This document shows positions 16,266-24,246 of a stretch of DNA of 50,665 bases, in pieces. The position numbers and the translations under genes were made by a program. Position 1 is the stretch's first letter. Every line of letters begins with the position of its first letter. Under the pieces are notes generated by a model, which was given only the letters and a program-made list of their open reading frames with translations, searched no databases and was not told the origin of the DNA. Source of the DNA: Methylorubrum salsuginis (GTDB lineage Bacteria > Pseudomonadota > Alphaproteobacteria > Rhizobiales > Beijerinckiaceae); contig NZ_FOSV01000030.1 of the NCBI RefSeq assembly GCF_900114375.1, positions 1-50,665 of the forward strand, written 5' to 3'.

Positions 16266-17933
16266 TCAGTGCGCGAGGGCGGGAACCGGCATGGCCGGGA
16301 CGAGGGCGGTGAAGGGCGGCACGTAGGCCTGCAGCATCACCAGCACGCCGACGAGGGCGGCGAGCGCGATCGAGTGGAAGAAGACGTAGCGCAGGATCTT
16401 CGCCTCGCCGCCGTACCACTGCGTCGCGGTGGAGGCGACGACAATCGATTGCGCGTCGATCATCTTGCCCATCACGCCGCCCGACGAGTTCGAGGCGGCC
16501 ATCAGGATCGGCGAAAGGCCGAGTTGCTCCGCCGTGATCTTCTGCAGGCCGCCGAACAGCACGTTCGAGGCGGTGTCCGAACCCGTCAGCGCCACGCCGA
16601 GCCAACCCAGCATCGCCCCGAAGAAGGGGTAGATGAAACCGGTCTGGGCGAAGGCCAGCCCCAGGGTGGCGTCGGTGCCCGAATACTTGGTGACGTAGCC
16701 GAGCGCCAGCATGGCCGAGATCGTGAGCAGGGAGTAGCGCACGAGCCAGGCGGTGCGTCCGTATTCGCGCAGCAGCTTGAGCGGGTTGAAGCCGAGGATC
16801 AGGCCGCCGACGATCGCCGAGAGGAGGATGCCGGTTCCGGTCGCCGAGAGCAGGTTGAGGGTGTAGACCGCCGTCTCGCTATGGGCGCTGGCGACGACCG
16901 GCGGCATCTTGAACACGAGGTTGTGCAGGCCGGGGATCGGCATCCGCCACACCCAGATCGCGTCGAGCCAAGCGCGGAACTGCGGTGCGCCCCAGGCGAA
17001 GACGAAGACCGACAGGATCAGCCAGGGCAGCCAGGCCCGGAACACCGTCCCGGCGCTGTGGCCGTGGCGCGGTGCGACCGTGGCGGGCTGCGCGCCGCCG
17101 TCCGTCGCGGTCCAGATGCGCGCCGGCTGCCAGACCCGCAGGAAGCCCGCGAGCGCCGCCATCGAGCAGATCGCCGCGACGACGTCGACGAGCCAGGGAC
17201 CGTGGAAGTTCGAGACGAGATATTGCGGAACTGCGAAGGCGAGCCCGGCCACGAGGAGCGCCGGCCAGACTTCCAGCATGCCCTTGCGGCCGGCAAACGC
17301 CCAGATCAGCCAGAACGGTACGAGAAGCGAGAAGAACGGGAGCTGACGCCCGATCATGCCGGAGAGTTCGATCAGGTCGAGGCCCGTGACCGCGGCAAGG
17401 GCGATGACGGGGGCGCCGAGCGCGCCGTAGGCGACCGGCGCCGTGTTGGCGATGAGCGAGAGGCCGGCGGCGGCGAGCGGCGTGAAGCCGAGCCCCATCA
17501 GCATGGCGGCGGTCACCGCCACCGGCGTGCCGAAGCCCGCCGCCCCCTCGAAGAAGGCGCCGAACGAGAAGGCGATGAACAGCAGCTGCAGCCGCCGGTC
17601 CGGCGTGATGCCCGCGATCGAGTCGCGCAGGATGTCGAACTGCCCGGTCCGCTCGGTCAAGCGGTACAGGAAGATCACGTTCAGGATGATCCAGCCGATC
17701 GGCAGGAGGCCGAACGCGGCTCCGTAGGCCGCCGTCGCGCCGGCCATGGGGGCGGGCATCCCGAAGCCGAGCACCGCCACGGCCAGGGCCACGGCGAGGC
17801 CGAGCAGCGCCGCGATATGCGCCTTGAGATGCAGAAGACCGATGCCGCCCAGCAGCACCAGGATCGGCAGCGCCGCGAGCGCCGTCGACCAGAACGCATT
17901 TCCCAACGGATCGTAGACTTGGTTCCAGCTCAT
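16266..17933 (-). CDS. lldP: L-lactate permease, LctP family
   Basis: 555 residues, typical for LctP/LldP (TC 2.A.14). Starts MSWNQVYDPLGNAFWSTALA. It is highly hydrophobic, with about a dozen predicted membrane spans by eye. The family blocks AFSFGAFFEGAAGFGTPVAV (near residue 127) and GFTPLAAAGLSLIANTAPVA (near 151) are present, as is the late segment SSGGVMGKMIDAQSIVVAS near the C-terminus. It imports lactate (and possibly glycolate) with protons across the inner membrane. ATG 17933 is preceded by a strong GGAGGGGGG. It is transcribed leftward into the dehydrogenase gene and divergently from the regulator at 18196, with the operator between. Confidence 0.92.
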   Translation of the reverse strand: MSWNQVYDPLGNAFWSTALAALPILVLLGGIGLLHLKAHIAALLGLAVALAVAVLGFGMPAPMAGATAAYGAAFGLLPIGWIILNVIFLYRLTERTGQFDILRDSIAGITPDRRLQLLFIAFSFGAFFEGAAGFGTPVAVTAAMLMGLGFTPLAAAGLSLIANTAPVAYGALGAPVIALAAVTGLDLIELSGMIGRQLPFFSLLVPFWLIWAFAGRKGMLEVWPALLVAGLAFAVPQYLVSNFHGPWLVDVVAAICSMAALAGFLRVWQPARIWTATDGGAQPATVAPRHGHSAGTVFRAWLPWLILSVFVFAWGAPQFRAWLDAIWVWRMPIPGLHNLVFKMPPVVASAHSETAVYTLNLLSATGTGILLSAIVGGLILGFNPLKLLREYGRTAWLVRYSLLTISAMLALGYVTKYSGTDATLGLAFAQTGFIYPFFGAMLGWLGVALTGSDTASNVLFGGLQKITAEQLGLSPILMAASNSSGGVMGKMIDAQSIVVASTATQWYGGEAKILRYVFFHSIALAALVGVLVMLQAYVPPFTALVPAMPVPALAH

Positions 17934-18093
17934 GGTGCGGTCCCCCCTCCAATGCACGACGTGATCCTCGCCGCGAGCCGGACAGCCTCCATCGTCGGCC
18001 CCGACGCGTGGCGTGCGCGTCGAAGCCGGAGGCCGTGTCCGATCAGCTGTGTCGCAGAGCCTCGGTTTCCTGTGTGAACCGAGTGCGATTCTT

Positions 18094-18112
18094 TGGTAAA
18101 TTGATTTTACCA
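18094..18112. promoter_or_regulatory. FadR/LldR-type operator
   Basis: TGGTAAA (18094-18100) and TTTACCA (18106-18112) form a perfect 7+7 inverted repeat around TTGAT. The TGGT...ACCA form is the known core of operators for FadR-subfamily GntR regulators such as PdhR and LldR. It lies between the divergent lactate permease and regulator genes. A second feature, the direct repeat CTCGGTTTCC at 18061-18070 and 18131-18140, flanks it on both sides. Confidence 0.75.
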
Positions 18113-18195
18113 CACGCGTCAATTGGAAATCTCGGTTTCCCGCGTTAAGGTCGGGCCGTCGGTTTGGCCATTGGATCCGATCGCGGGAGCAGGCG

Positions 18196-18978
18196 GTGGA
18201 GCAGGACTCGATCAAGGGGAGCAGCGTCGCCGAGAGCACGGCCCGCCACCTCAAGGACCTGATCGTCGAAGGCGCCCTCAGCCCGGGCGATCAGCTCCTG
18301 CCGGAGCGCGATCTCGCTCAGCAGCTCAACGTGTCGCGCCCGACCCTGCGGCAGGGCATCAAGATCCTGGAGGAGGAGGGCCTCATCGTCGCCACCCCGT
18401 CGGGCCGCTCGGTGGCGCCGATCGGGCGGGACATCACCGATCCGCTAATCGCCCTGATCGCCTCCCACGCGGAGGTCGTGGACGACTATCTCGAATTTCG
18501 TGCCACGACCGAGCGGATGGCCGCCCGGCTCGCGGCCGAGCGGGCCAACGTGGTCGACCGCAAGCGCCTGACCGCCTGCATGGAGCGCATCGACCGTGCC
18601 CATGAGGGCGGAGCGCAACGCGAGGAGGCGGAGGCGGATGTCGACCTGCACATCGCGGTCTACGAGGCGAGCCACAACCTCGTCGTCCTGCATACGATGC
18701 GGGCGCTCTCGGGCATGCTGCGTCAGGGCGTGATCGAGAATCGGGAGACGCTGTTTTCACGTCCGGAGACGCGCGATCAGCTGCGGGCGCAGCATCGGGC
18801 GATCTACGAGAGTGTCATGGCCGGAAACGTCGAGGAGGCCGGCAACGCCGCGGAGATGCACATCCATTACACCCACCGGGCCCTCAACGAGATCAAGGCC
18901 TCGCAGGCGCGTCTCCAGGTGTCGCTACGCCGGCTGAACGGTGGCCATGTCGCGGCCCGGCACGGCGTCGAACGTTAG
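18196..18978 (+). CDS. lldR: FadR-subfamily GntR regulator of the lactate genes
   Basis: 260 residues. The N-terminal winged helix-turn-helix spans about 10-75 (DQLLPERDLAQQLNVSRPTL is the recognition region). The C-terminal FCD domain spans about 95-225, with the metal/ligand residues of the D..LH..VYEASHN segment and later His residues (AQHRAIYESV, MHIHYTHRAL). GTG 18196 is the start, with GGGAG ahead. It is divergent to the permease-dehydrogenase unit with a FadR-type operator in between, so local control by lactate is the natural inference. The name lldR is by context; PdhR- or DgoR-like relatives share the fold. Confidence 0.82.
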   Translation: MEQDSIKGSSVAESTARHLKDLIVEGALSPGDQLLPERDLAQQLNVSRPTLRQGIKILEEEGLIVATPSGRSVAPIGRDITDPLIALIASHAEVVDDYLEFRATTERMAARLAAERANVVDRKRLTACMERIDRAHEGGAQREEAEADVDLHIAVYEASHNLVVLHTMRALSGMLRQGVIENRETLFSRPETRDQLRAQHRAIYESVMAGNVEEAGNAAEMHIHYTHRALNEIKASQARLQVSLRRLNGGHVAARHGVER

Positions 18979-18979
18979 A

Positions 18980-19020
18980 GCATCGTCCCGAAAGCCGGTT
19001 TCCACCGTTCGGGCCGATGC
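18980..19020. repeat. REP-like palindromic element after the regulator
   Basis: GCATCGTCCCGAA (18980-18992) pairs with TTCGGGCCGATGC (19008-19020) with one mismatch. It begins immediately after the regulator's TAG. A related element (TCGTCCCGAAAG ... CTTTCGGACCGATGC) lies at 30870-30911, again directly after a TAG stop. The shared GTCCCGAAAG / GGTTTCC / TTCGG layout suggests a dispersed intergenic repeat that may serve as a terminator. Confidence 0.55.
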
Positions 19021-19155
19021 CCCGATGCGGCCCGGCTCCGCTGCCCCGCTCGCCCCACGGCCGTCGGCGGGTTTGCGGGGCTTCGTGCGGAATGGCCGGG
19101 ATATCGGCGCCGCGGCGCTTGGCGAGCCTATGACCGCCGTCCCTGGGCGGCCCTG

Positions 19156-19395
19156 TCAGAGAAACGCCTTGAAGGCGATGATCGTCTCGGAATCCTTGAC
19201 GTTCTTGAGTTGCAGCAGGAACTCGTTGACGAACAAGCCGATGTCGGTCTCGTTGTCGACATGGAATTTCGCCATGATATCGAACCGACCGGCCGTCGAA
19301 TAGATTTCCGATGCCAGATTCATGGACAGGAGGCTGTCGGAAACCTCGTAGGTCTTGCCGATCTCGCATTTGATCTGCACGAAGAACGTCTTCAT
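19156..19395 (-). CDS. Stand-alone Lrp/AsnC effector-binding (RAM) domain protein
   Basis: 79 residues, beginning MKTFFVQIKCEIGKTYEVSD. Length and pattern (FVQIKCEIGKTYEV, STAGRFDIMAKFHV, ETIIAFKAFL) match the C-terminal ligand-binding domain of Lrp/AsnC regulators without the DNA-binding half. Such single-domain proteins form ring oligomers that bind small ligands. It is the last gene of a leftward unit with the channel and cupin genes, 94 bases after the channel stop. The role here is unknown; ligand sensing or a small catalytic role are both possible. Confidence 0.75.
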   Translation of the reverse strand: MKTFFVQIKCEIGKTYEVSDSLLSMNLASEIYSTAGRFDIMAKFHVDNETDIGLFVNEFLLQLKNVKDSETIIAFKAFL

Positions 19396-19489
19396 TCCTG
19401 TCCCGCCCTATCGATCCGCCGGGCGCCGATGGTATGCGCACCGTCGGCCGTGTGCAAAGCGTCCGGTCCGTGAGCCGGACGCGTCGCTC

Positions 19490-20464
19490 TCAGTTGAAGT
19501 GGCCGACCCAGCGCATGGTGTAGCGCTGACCCTCGGGCCGGTTCTGCGCGCCGAACTCGTAATAGGCGTTGAAGAACAGAAAGTTGTCCTTGTTGATCGC
19601 GTAGAGCGCGCCGGGGCCCAGCGCGAAGACGCGCTCGCGCCGCCCCGGCACCGCGGCGCCGTTGGCGAGCGTATCGCTGATCTGCTGCAGCCAGTAGCCG
19701 TTGACGCCGAGCTTCAGCTCTTTCGTCACGCTGAACTCGCTGGCGAAGTTGGCATGCAGCGCCTGTCCGGCCTGCGTCGTCAGCGCGGTCGGGCCGAAGC
19801 CGACATTCGGGCGGTCGTTCTCGGCGTTCCAAAGGTAGTGGAACCGCGCCGAGACGGTCCAGTCCGGCGTCACGAACAGGGTGCCGGCGACGTAGGGGTT
19901 GAACGAGAAGAAGTTCGAGCCGGGATTGACCGCCGCCTGCGGGTCGTAGCGCCCGGTCGGCAGGATCATCTGCGCCTCGATGCGGCCGATGAAGAGCGGC
20001 CCCTTCTCGCCCATGATCGGGTCGAACTGGATGAACGGGCCGATCAGCAGGTCGCCGATGCCCTGGCGCGCCTTCAGCACCGCGCCGCCGAGGCCGTCAT
20101 CGGCGCTGGAATCGATGATCGCCGGCACGATGACGTCGATGCCGAGCGACCCCGAACCGATCTTGATCGGCGAGACGTAGAGGAGCTGGGTGAGGCTGGC
20201 GAAGACGGTGACGTTCTCCCGCGGCAGGCCGAGGCTGGCCCCGCGATTGTCGGTCAGGCGCCCGGCCGAATAGACCTGAAGATACTGGGTCGGGTACCAG
20301 CCGGGGCCGGAGGGCGGCGCGCCGTCGAGGAAGCTGGTGAAGCCGAGGTTGAGGTTGGGCAGGTCGTAGGCCTGCGCCGGGGCCGCGACCCCCACCGTTG
20401 CCGCCAGCGCCCATCCGGCCCGCCGCGCGATTCTCTCCCGCCTTGCCGCTTTCCGTCTCGTCAT
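19490..20464 (-). CDS. Outer-membrane channel, Phenol_MetA_deg/SphA family
   Basis: 324 residues. The N-terminal signal peptide has arginines, then WALAATVGVAAPAQA, with likely cleavage before YDLPN. The mature part alternates short hydrophobic strands, and motifs such as YLQVYSAGRLTDNRGA, RIEAQMILPTGRYDP and FNPYVAGTLFVTPDWTVSAR are typical of PF13557 (meta-pathway phenol degradation protein/SphA-like beta-barrels). It ends in aromatic-rich strands, TMRWVGHFN. It probably lets a hydrophobic substrate cross the outer membrane. It lies between the cupin gene (75 bases upstream) and the AsnC-effector-domain gene. A 7-bp tandem repeat lies just before its start. Confidence 0.8.
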   Translation of the reverse strand: MTRRKAARRERIARRAGWALAATVGVAAPAQAYDLPNLNLGFTSFLDGAPPSGPGWYPTQYLQVYSAGRLTDNRGASLGLPRENVTVFASLTQLLYVSPIKIGSGSLGIDVIVPAIIDSSADDGLGGAVLKARQGIGDLLIGPFIQFDPIMGEKGPLFIGRIEAQMILPTGRYDPQAAVNPGSNFFSFNPYVAGTLFVTPDWTVSARFHYLWNAENDRPNVGFGPTALTTQAGQALHANFASEFSVTKELKLGVNGYWLQQISDTLANGAAVPGRRERVFALGPGALYAINKDNFLFFNAYYEFGAQNRPEGQRYTMRWVGHFN

Positions 20465-20473
20465 GTCTGCCCC

Positions 20474-20499
20474 CGTCGTTCGTCGTTCGTCGTTCGTCG
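20474..20499. repeat. 7-bp tandem repeat in the channel-gene leader
   Basis: CGTCGTT is repeated three full times plus CGTCG (20474-20499), ending 9 bases upstream of the channel gene's ATG on the minus strand, where the ribosome-binding site would be. Unit number could change by slippage and alter spacing of the translation signal. Confidence 0.6.
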
Positions 20500-20539
20500 C
20501 GCCCGCCCGACGGGCAGGCGCGGTGTGGATGGGAGGGGC

Positions 20540-21004
20540 TCAGGCGCCCGGCACCGAGCCCGGCGGCAGGAAATCGACCTCGCAGGCCGCGGAGCGGCGC
20601 ACGACCTCCTCGGGATCGGTCAGGTCGTGGAGCTGGTCGAACAGCTCCTTCAGCCGCCGGCCGGGGCTGACCCAGAAGATCGCCCGGTTCGGCTTGTCGG
20701 TGCGGTTGTAATAGGCGTGCGGCTTGCCCTTCGGCATGCAGACGAGGTCGCCGACGCCAGCCTTCAGCCACTGGCCGTCGAGATAGAGGTCGAAGGTCCC
20801 TTCCAGGACGTAGATGAACTCGTCCTGGGTCGGGTGGATGTGCGGCGGCACGAAGGTGCCCGGCGGATCGTAGGTTTCGAAGGAGAAGGCGCTGTCGCAA
20901 TTGGCCTTGAACCAGTAGGTGTGGCCGAGAACGTTCCAGACGGTTCCGTCGACGCCCTCGCCGGCTCGGGTAATGCCGGCGGCCAGCGGTCCGATATCGC
21001 TCAT
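20540..21004 (-). CDS. Cupin-domain protein
   Basis: 154 residues, one conserved cupin barrel. Metal-binding motif 1 is PPHIHPTQDEFIYVLEG around residues 53-69 (H-x-H...E), and motif 2 is GDLVCMPKGKPHAYYN near 86-101. Small cupins of this type serve as dioxygenases, isomerases or ligand sensors; the substrate cannot be read from sequence. It is the first gene of the leftward cupin-channel-effector unit and divergent to the AraC-type regulator, with a two-box direct repeat in the 217-base gap. Confidence 0.82.
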   Translation of the reverse strand: MSDIGPLAAGITRAGEGVDGTVWNVLGHTYWFKANCDSAFSFETYDPPGTFVPPHIHPTQDEFIYVLEGTFDLYLDGQWLKAGVGDLVCMPKGKPHAYYNRTDKPNRAIFWVSPGRRLKELFDQLHDLTDPEEVVRRSAACEVDFLPPGSVPGA

Positions 21005-21090
21005 CTTTTCCTCGCTCTGCTGATTTGTTGGGCGGTCAATTCTGAATAACGACGGCCCGTTTCGGGAAATAGTCAGGTTTCGGCCTCGAT

Positions 21091-21128
21091 CCGGCTATCC
21101 CTTTCGCGAGCCGGCTATCCGGATCGCG
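21091..21128. promoter_or_regulatory. AraC-type two-box direct repeat
   Basis: CCGGCTATCC occurs exactly at 21091-21100 and 21111-21120, a spacing of 20 bases (two helical turns), and is followed by GGATCGCG. Direct half-sites about 21 bases apart are the normal target of AraC/XylS regulators. The repeat lies between the divergent cupin and araC-type genes, 87 bases upstream of the cupin start. A degenerate copy of the same arrangement lies ahead of the flavin monooxygenase gene. Confidence 0.65.
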
Positions 21129-21221
21129 CGGGAAAACCGGAGCGTCCCGCACGAGGGGGCTTGCCTCGGTTTTGCGGCCACAGGCACCATCCGCCGATGG
21201 GCCTGGACGAGCGATGGGACC

Positions 21222-22256
21222 ATGGACGACGACGCGAACCGCGATGTGGGACACCGGCCGGACGCCTCCCGTCCGCTGGCCCGCTACGCGCTCGTCGAGA
21301 CCCGTGACCCGGAGGCGGCGCGCGACCGGATCGGGCGGATCTTCTGCCCGCACCGGCTCGTCCCGGTGGGCGCGGACGCCGCCGCCCTGTTCGAGGCGCG
21401 CCATCACATGGTCGGCTTCGGGGGCTTGACCATCAACTACGTCGCCTACGGCGCCGAGGTGGAGATCGATCCCGGCTTCCTCGACCGGTTCTTCCTGTTG
21501 CAGATCCCCCTCGCCGGCGCGGCTCTGGTCCGCAGCGGGCCGCACGAGACGTTGGCCGATCCCGAGCGGGCGACCCTGCTCTCGCCGCTGCTGCCGACCC
21601 GGATGGTCTGGGAGGCGGGCTGCGAGAAGCTGATCATCCTCGTGCCGCGCGAGGTCGCGGAGGAGCACGTCGTGCGCGTCCTCGACCGGATCCCCAAGCC
21701 CTTCGGCTTCGATCCGGCGATCGATCTGCGGCGCCCGCGCGGGGCGGCGATCCTGTCCCAGGCCAAGCTCCTGCAGCACCTCGCCGAGAGCCAGCCGCAA
21801 CCGGGCGCCGGCATGGACGTGTTCGAGAGCGAACTCGCCTCCGCCTTCGTCACCCTGCTCGTCGGGCACATGCTGGAGCATGCGGAGGGCAGCGCCTCGC
21901 TGCTGCGGCCGCAGCGCGTCTCCGTCGCGCCGGCCCATGTGCGCCGGGCCGAAGAGTATATCCGCGCGCATCTCGATTCCCCTCTGACCCTGCCGCACCT
22001 GTCCGAGAAGGCCGGAAGCAGCGTCCGCTCGTTGCAGGAAGGCTTTCGCCAGTTCCGGGACAGCACGATCTCGGACTTCATCCTCACCCAGCGCCTGGAT
22101 CGCTGGCGGGCGCTCCTCCTGGCCTCCGATCCGGAGGCCAAGGTCGGCGACCTCGCGCTGGCGGTCGGGCTCAACCATCTCGGCCGCGCGGCGGCCGCCT
22201 ATCGCGACCGCTTCGGCGAGGTGCCGTCCCAGACCCTGCGCAACCGGCGGCGCTGA
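21222..22256 (+). CDS. AraC-family transcriptional regulator
   Basis: 344 residues. The N-terminal 200 residues form an AraC_binding_2-type sensor (VGFGGLTINYVAYGAEVEID, FFLLQIPLAGAALV). The C-terminal double helix-turn-helix spans about 240-340, with AEEYIRAHLDSPLTLPHLSE and LALAVGLNHLGRAAAAYRDR preceding a GEVPSQTLR end. Start ATG 21222; no strong ribosome-binding site is seen, so an upstream GTG or TTG cannot be excluded. It is divergent from the cupin-channel unit and convergent with the flavin monooxygenase gene, 62 bases from it. Direct-repeat boxes before both units make it their likely activator. The inducer is unknown, perhaps the substrate of the channel and monooxygenase. Confidence 0.87.
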   Translation: MDDDANRDVGHRPDASRPLARYALVETRDPEAARDRIGRIFCPHRLVPVGADAAALFEARHHMVGFGGLTINYVAYGAEVEIDPGFLDRFFLLQIPLAGAALVRSGPHETLADPERATLLSPLLPTRMVWEAGCEKLIILVPREVAEEHVVRVLDRIPKPFGFDPAIDLRRPRGAAILSQAKLLQHLAESQPQPGAGMDVFESELASAFVTLLVGHMLEHAEGSASLLRPQRVSVAPAHVRRAEEYIRAHLDSPLTLPHLSEKAGSSVRSLQEGFRQFRDSTISDFILTQRLDRWRALLLASDPEAKVGDLALAVGLNHLGRAAAAYRDRFGEVPSQTLRNRRR

Positions 22257-22318
22257 GCCCGCGGGATGCCAGTCTCCGCGCTCGTCCCCTCCCCACAAGG
22301 GGGAGGAGAGACCCGGCG

Positions 22319-23854
22319 TCACGCCGCCCGCGAGGTCTCGACCGCCCGGAGGCCGAGGGGCTGGGGCGCGGCGACCGCCCGATAGTCCGGCGCCTGCTCG
22401 AGCAGCGCGGCGTAGACCGGCGGGCGCAGCGGCAGGAAGGCGGCGGTCAGCGGATTGCCCTCGCGGGTCCGCACGCCGATATCGGCCAGGAGCCCCGAGA
22501 AGTGATGGTTGTGGTAGGGCGCGATGCAGAGGCCGCCATAGGCCTTGGCCGAGGGCCGCTCGCTGCGCCGCCATGCCAGCGAGCGGGCGATGCCGGCCTC
22601 CATCTGCGCCCGGCTCGGCTGGCGCGCGAGCTTCCCGTCCATGAAGCGGACCAGCCAGTTGGCGCCGAGTTCGGCCGAGAGGTTGGTGGCGAAGCTCGAA
22701 TTGAAGCCGACGAAGCCGAGATCGGGCAGGTCCGGGTTCACCACCATCCGGTAGAGCTTGTACTGGCCGTCCCTGTCGATGAGCTTGGCCCGGTCGGACG
22801 CGTCGAGGATCGGGATGTCCTGGCGCCAGCCGGTCGCCATCACCACGAGGTCGGCGGGCACACGCTGGCCCCCGGTGAGCACCGCGTTCGACCCTTCGTA
22901 GGAGGCGATGGTGCCCTGGATCGTCTTGATCTTGCCCTCGGTGACGAGCTTGTAGAAGCCCGGCGTCTCGACGGCGAGGTTGCAGTGGATGTCGTCCTCG
23001 ATGCGCGTCTTGGGCAAGAGGCCGTTCTTCTTCAGCTTGAACTGCGTCTTCAGCAGCGTCTCCAGCGCGCGCCAGTTCGCCCAGATCAGCGGGGTGGCGA
23101 GCTTCTGCACGAGGCGCCGGACCGGGCCGGCGTCGAAGGGCAGGAACATCGATTCCGCGGCGCGGCAATAGAGGATGTTCTTGAAGTTGATCAGGCCGCC
23201 GAAGAAGTACGGGATCTTCCAGGCCGGATCGAGATAGACCAGCGTCACCCCCTGCGCGCCGTGCTTGACCGCGCTCACCGCCACGTCGGTGGCCGATTTC
23301 GAGTACCCCAGCACGATCACCCGCTTGCCGCGGACCGATTCCGCGTCGGTGTGCTCGCTCGAATGCAGGATCGTCCCGCCGAGCGCGCGGAAATCGTCGG
23401 CGCCGGGATGGACCGGCTTGTTCTTCTGGCTGAACTGGCCGGTGCAGAGGGCGACGAAGTCGTAAGCCTCGGTCCGGCTCGCGCCGTCGGCGCCCGACAC
23501 CGTCACGTCCCAGCCGCGGTCCGAGCGCTTCTTCAGCGTCTCCACCGACTGGCCAAAGCGGATCAGGGGCACGAGCCCGAAGCGCTCGGCATAGGCGCGC
23601 AGGTACGCGAACACTTGGCCGCCCGAGGGCCATTCCGGGTAATCGGCCGGCATCTTCATCTGGCTGAAGGCGTAGATGTCCTTCGGCGTCTGGGTCTTCA
23701 CGTCGGGATAGGAGCGTGAGGGGTCCCACACGCCGCCGAGTTCGGGGCCGCGCTCGATCACGGTGACGCGGTGGCCGCGCTCGCGAAAGGCTTTCGCCGC
23801 AGCCAGCCCGCTGATGCCCGAGCCGATGACGCAGACGTTGCGTTGCGTGACCAT
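22319..23854 (-). CDS. Flavin-containing monooxygenase (class B)
   Basis: 511 residues. FAD-binding GSGISG at 11-16, a typical GGVWDPSRSYPDVKTQTPKD segment at 40-59, an FMO/BVMO-type fingerprint around 155-168 (FRALGGTILHSSEH) and the NADPH site VLGYSKSATD at 181-190. The late ATGW motif (VVMATGWRQDIP) is also present. Such enzymes insert oxygen into N- or S-nucleophiles or ketones, and the substrate cannot be chosen from sequence. Start ATG 23854. It is leftward, separated from the alpha/beta hydrolase gene upstream by a strong terminator, so it has its own promoter. An AraC-type two-box element lies 76-113 bases upstream, linking it to the cupin-channel unit. Confidence 0.88.
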   Translation of the reverse strand: MVTQRNVCVIGSGISGLAAAKAFRERGHRVTVIERGPELGGVWDPSRSYPDVKTQTPKDIYAFSQMKMPADYPEWPSGGQVFAYLRAYAERFGLVPLIRFGQSVETLKKRSDRGWDVTVSGADGASRTEAYDFVALCTGQFSQKNKPVHPGADDFRALGGTILHSSEHTDAESVRGKRVIVLGYSKSATDVAVSAVKHGAQGVTLVYLDPAWKIPYFFGGLINFKNILYCRAAESMFLPFDAGPVRRLVQKLATPLIWANWRALETLLKTQFKLKKNGLLPKTRIEDDIHCNLAVETPGFYKLVTEGKIKTIQGTIASYEGSNAVLTGGQRVPADLVVMATGWRQDIPILDASDRAKLIDRDGQYKLYRMVVNPDLPDLGFVGFNSSFATNLSAELGANWLVRFMDGKLARQPSRAQMEAGIARSLAWRRSERPSAKAYGGLCIAPYHNHHFSGLLADIGVRTREGNPLTAAFLPLRPPVYAALLEQAPDYRAVAAPQPLGLRAVETSRAA

Positions 23855-23929
23855 GATGACGACCCTCCTCGCTCAAGTGCCCGGTTCGGGGCGCTCCTCA
23901 TGCAGGAAATGTCATCCGGGCCGGCGTGC

Positions 23930-23967
23930 CGGGCTATCCCGAACACGTTGCGATTGTCCGGATCGCG
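23930..23967. promoter_or_regulatory. Second AraC-type two-box element, upstream of the monooxygenase
   Basis: CGGGCTATCC (23930-23939, 9 of 10 bases as in the box at 21091) is followed 20 bases later by GCGATTGTCC (23950-23959, 6 of 10) and then GGATCGCG (23960-23967). This is the same order and spacing as at 21091-21128. It has the same orientation relative to its gene and a similar distance (76 versus 87 bases) from the start codon. Confidence 0.5.
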
Positions 23968-24140
23968 CAGCAATGCGACGGATATTCCAAATATTCGGAT
24001 CTTTTCGAATTGCGCTTTCGCCCGTCGAAGATGTTGCGGCGCGGTATCGCTGTGAGCGTCTGCAATATATTGAGCAGAGTGCTCACCCGGAACGCAGCCG
24101 CTGCTCAAGATTTGACGTCGCTCCGACGCGCCGAAAGCGA

Positions 24141-24170
24141 AAAACCCGGCCCCTCGGAGGGCCGGGTTTT
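24141..24170. terminator. Bidirectional Rho-independent terminator
   Basis: AAAACCCGGCCC (24141-24152) pairs perfectly with GGGCCGGGTTTT (24159-24170) around a 6-base loop. The A/T ends give a U-tract in either direction. It lies 77 bases beyond the stop of the leftward alpha/beta hydrolase gene and so ends the CoA-ligase operon before the monooxygenase gene. Confidence 0.85.
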
Positions 24171-24246
24171 CATGTTCGGACGATTCGGATGCCCGGTGCC
24201 TGATACCCGATGCCTGATACTTGGACCCTGCCGCCGGCTCCCGATC

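Noticed and set aside
16218..18077. Plus-strand open frame of 619 residues
   Set aside because: It is the shadow of the lactate permease gene, composed mostly of Arg, Glu, Gly and His.
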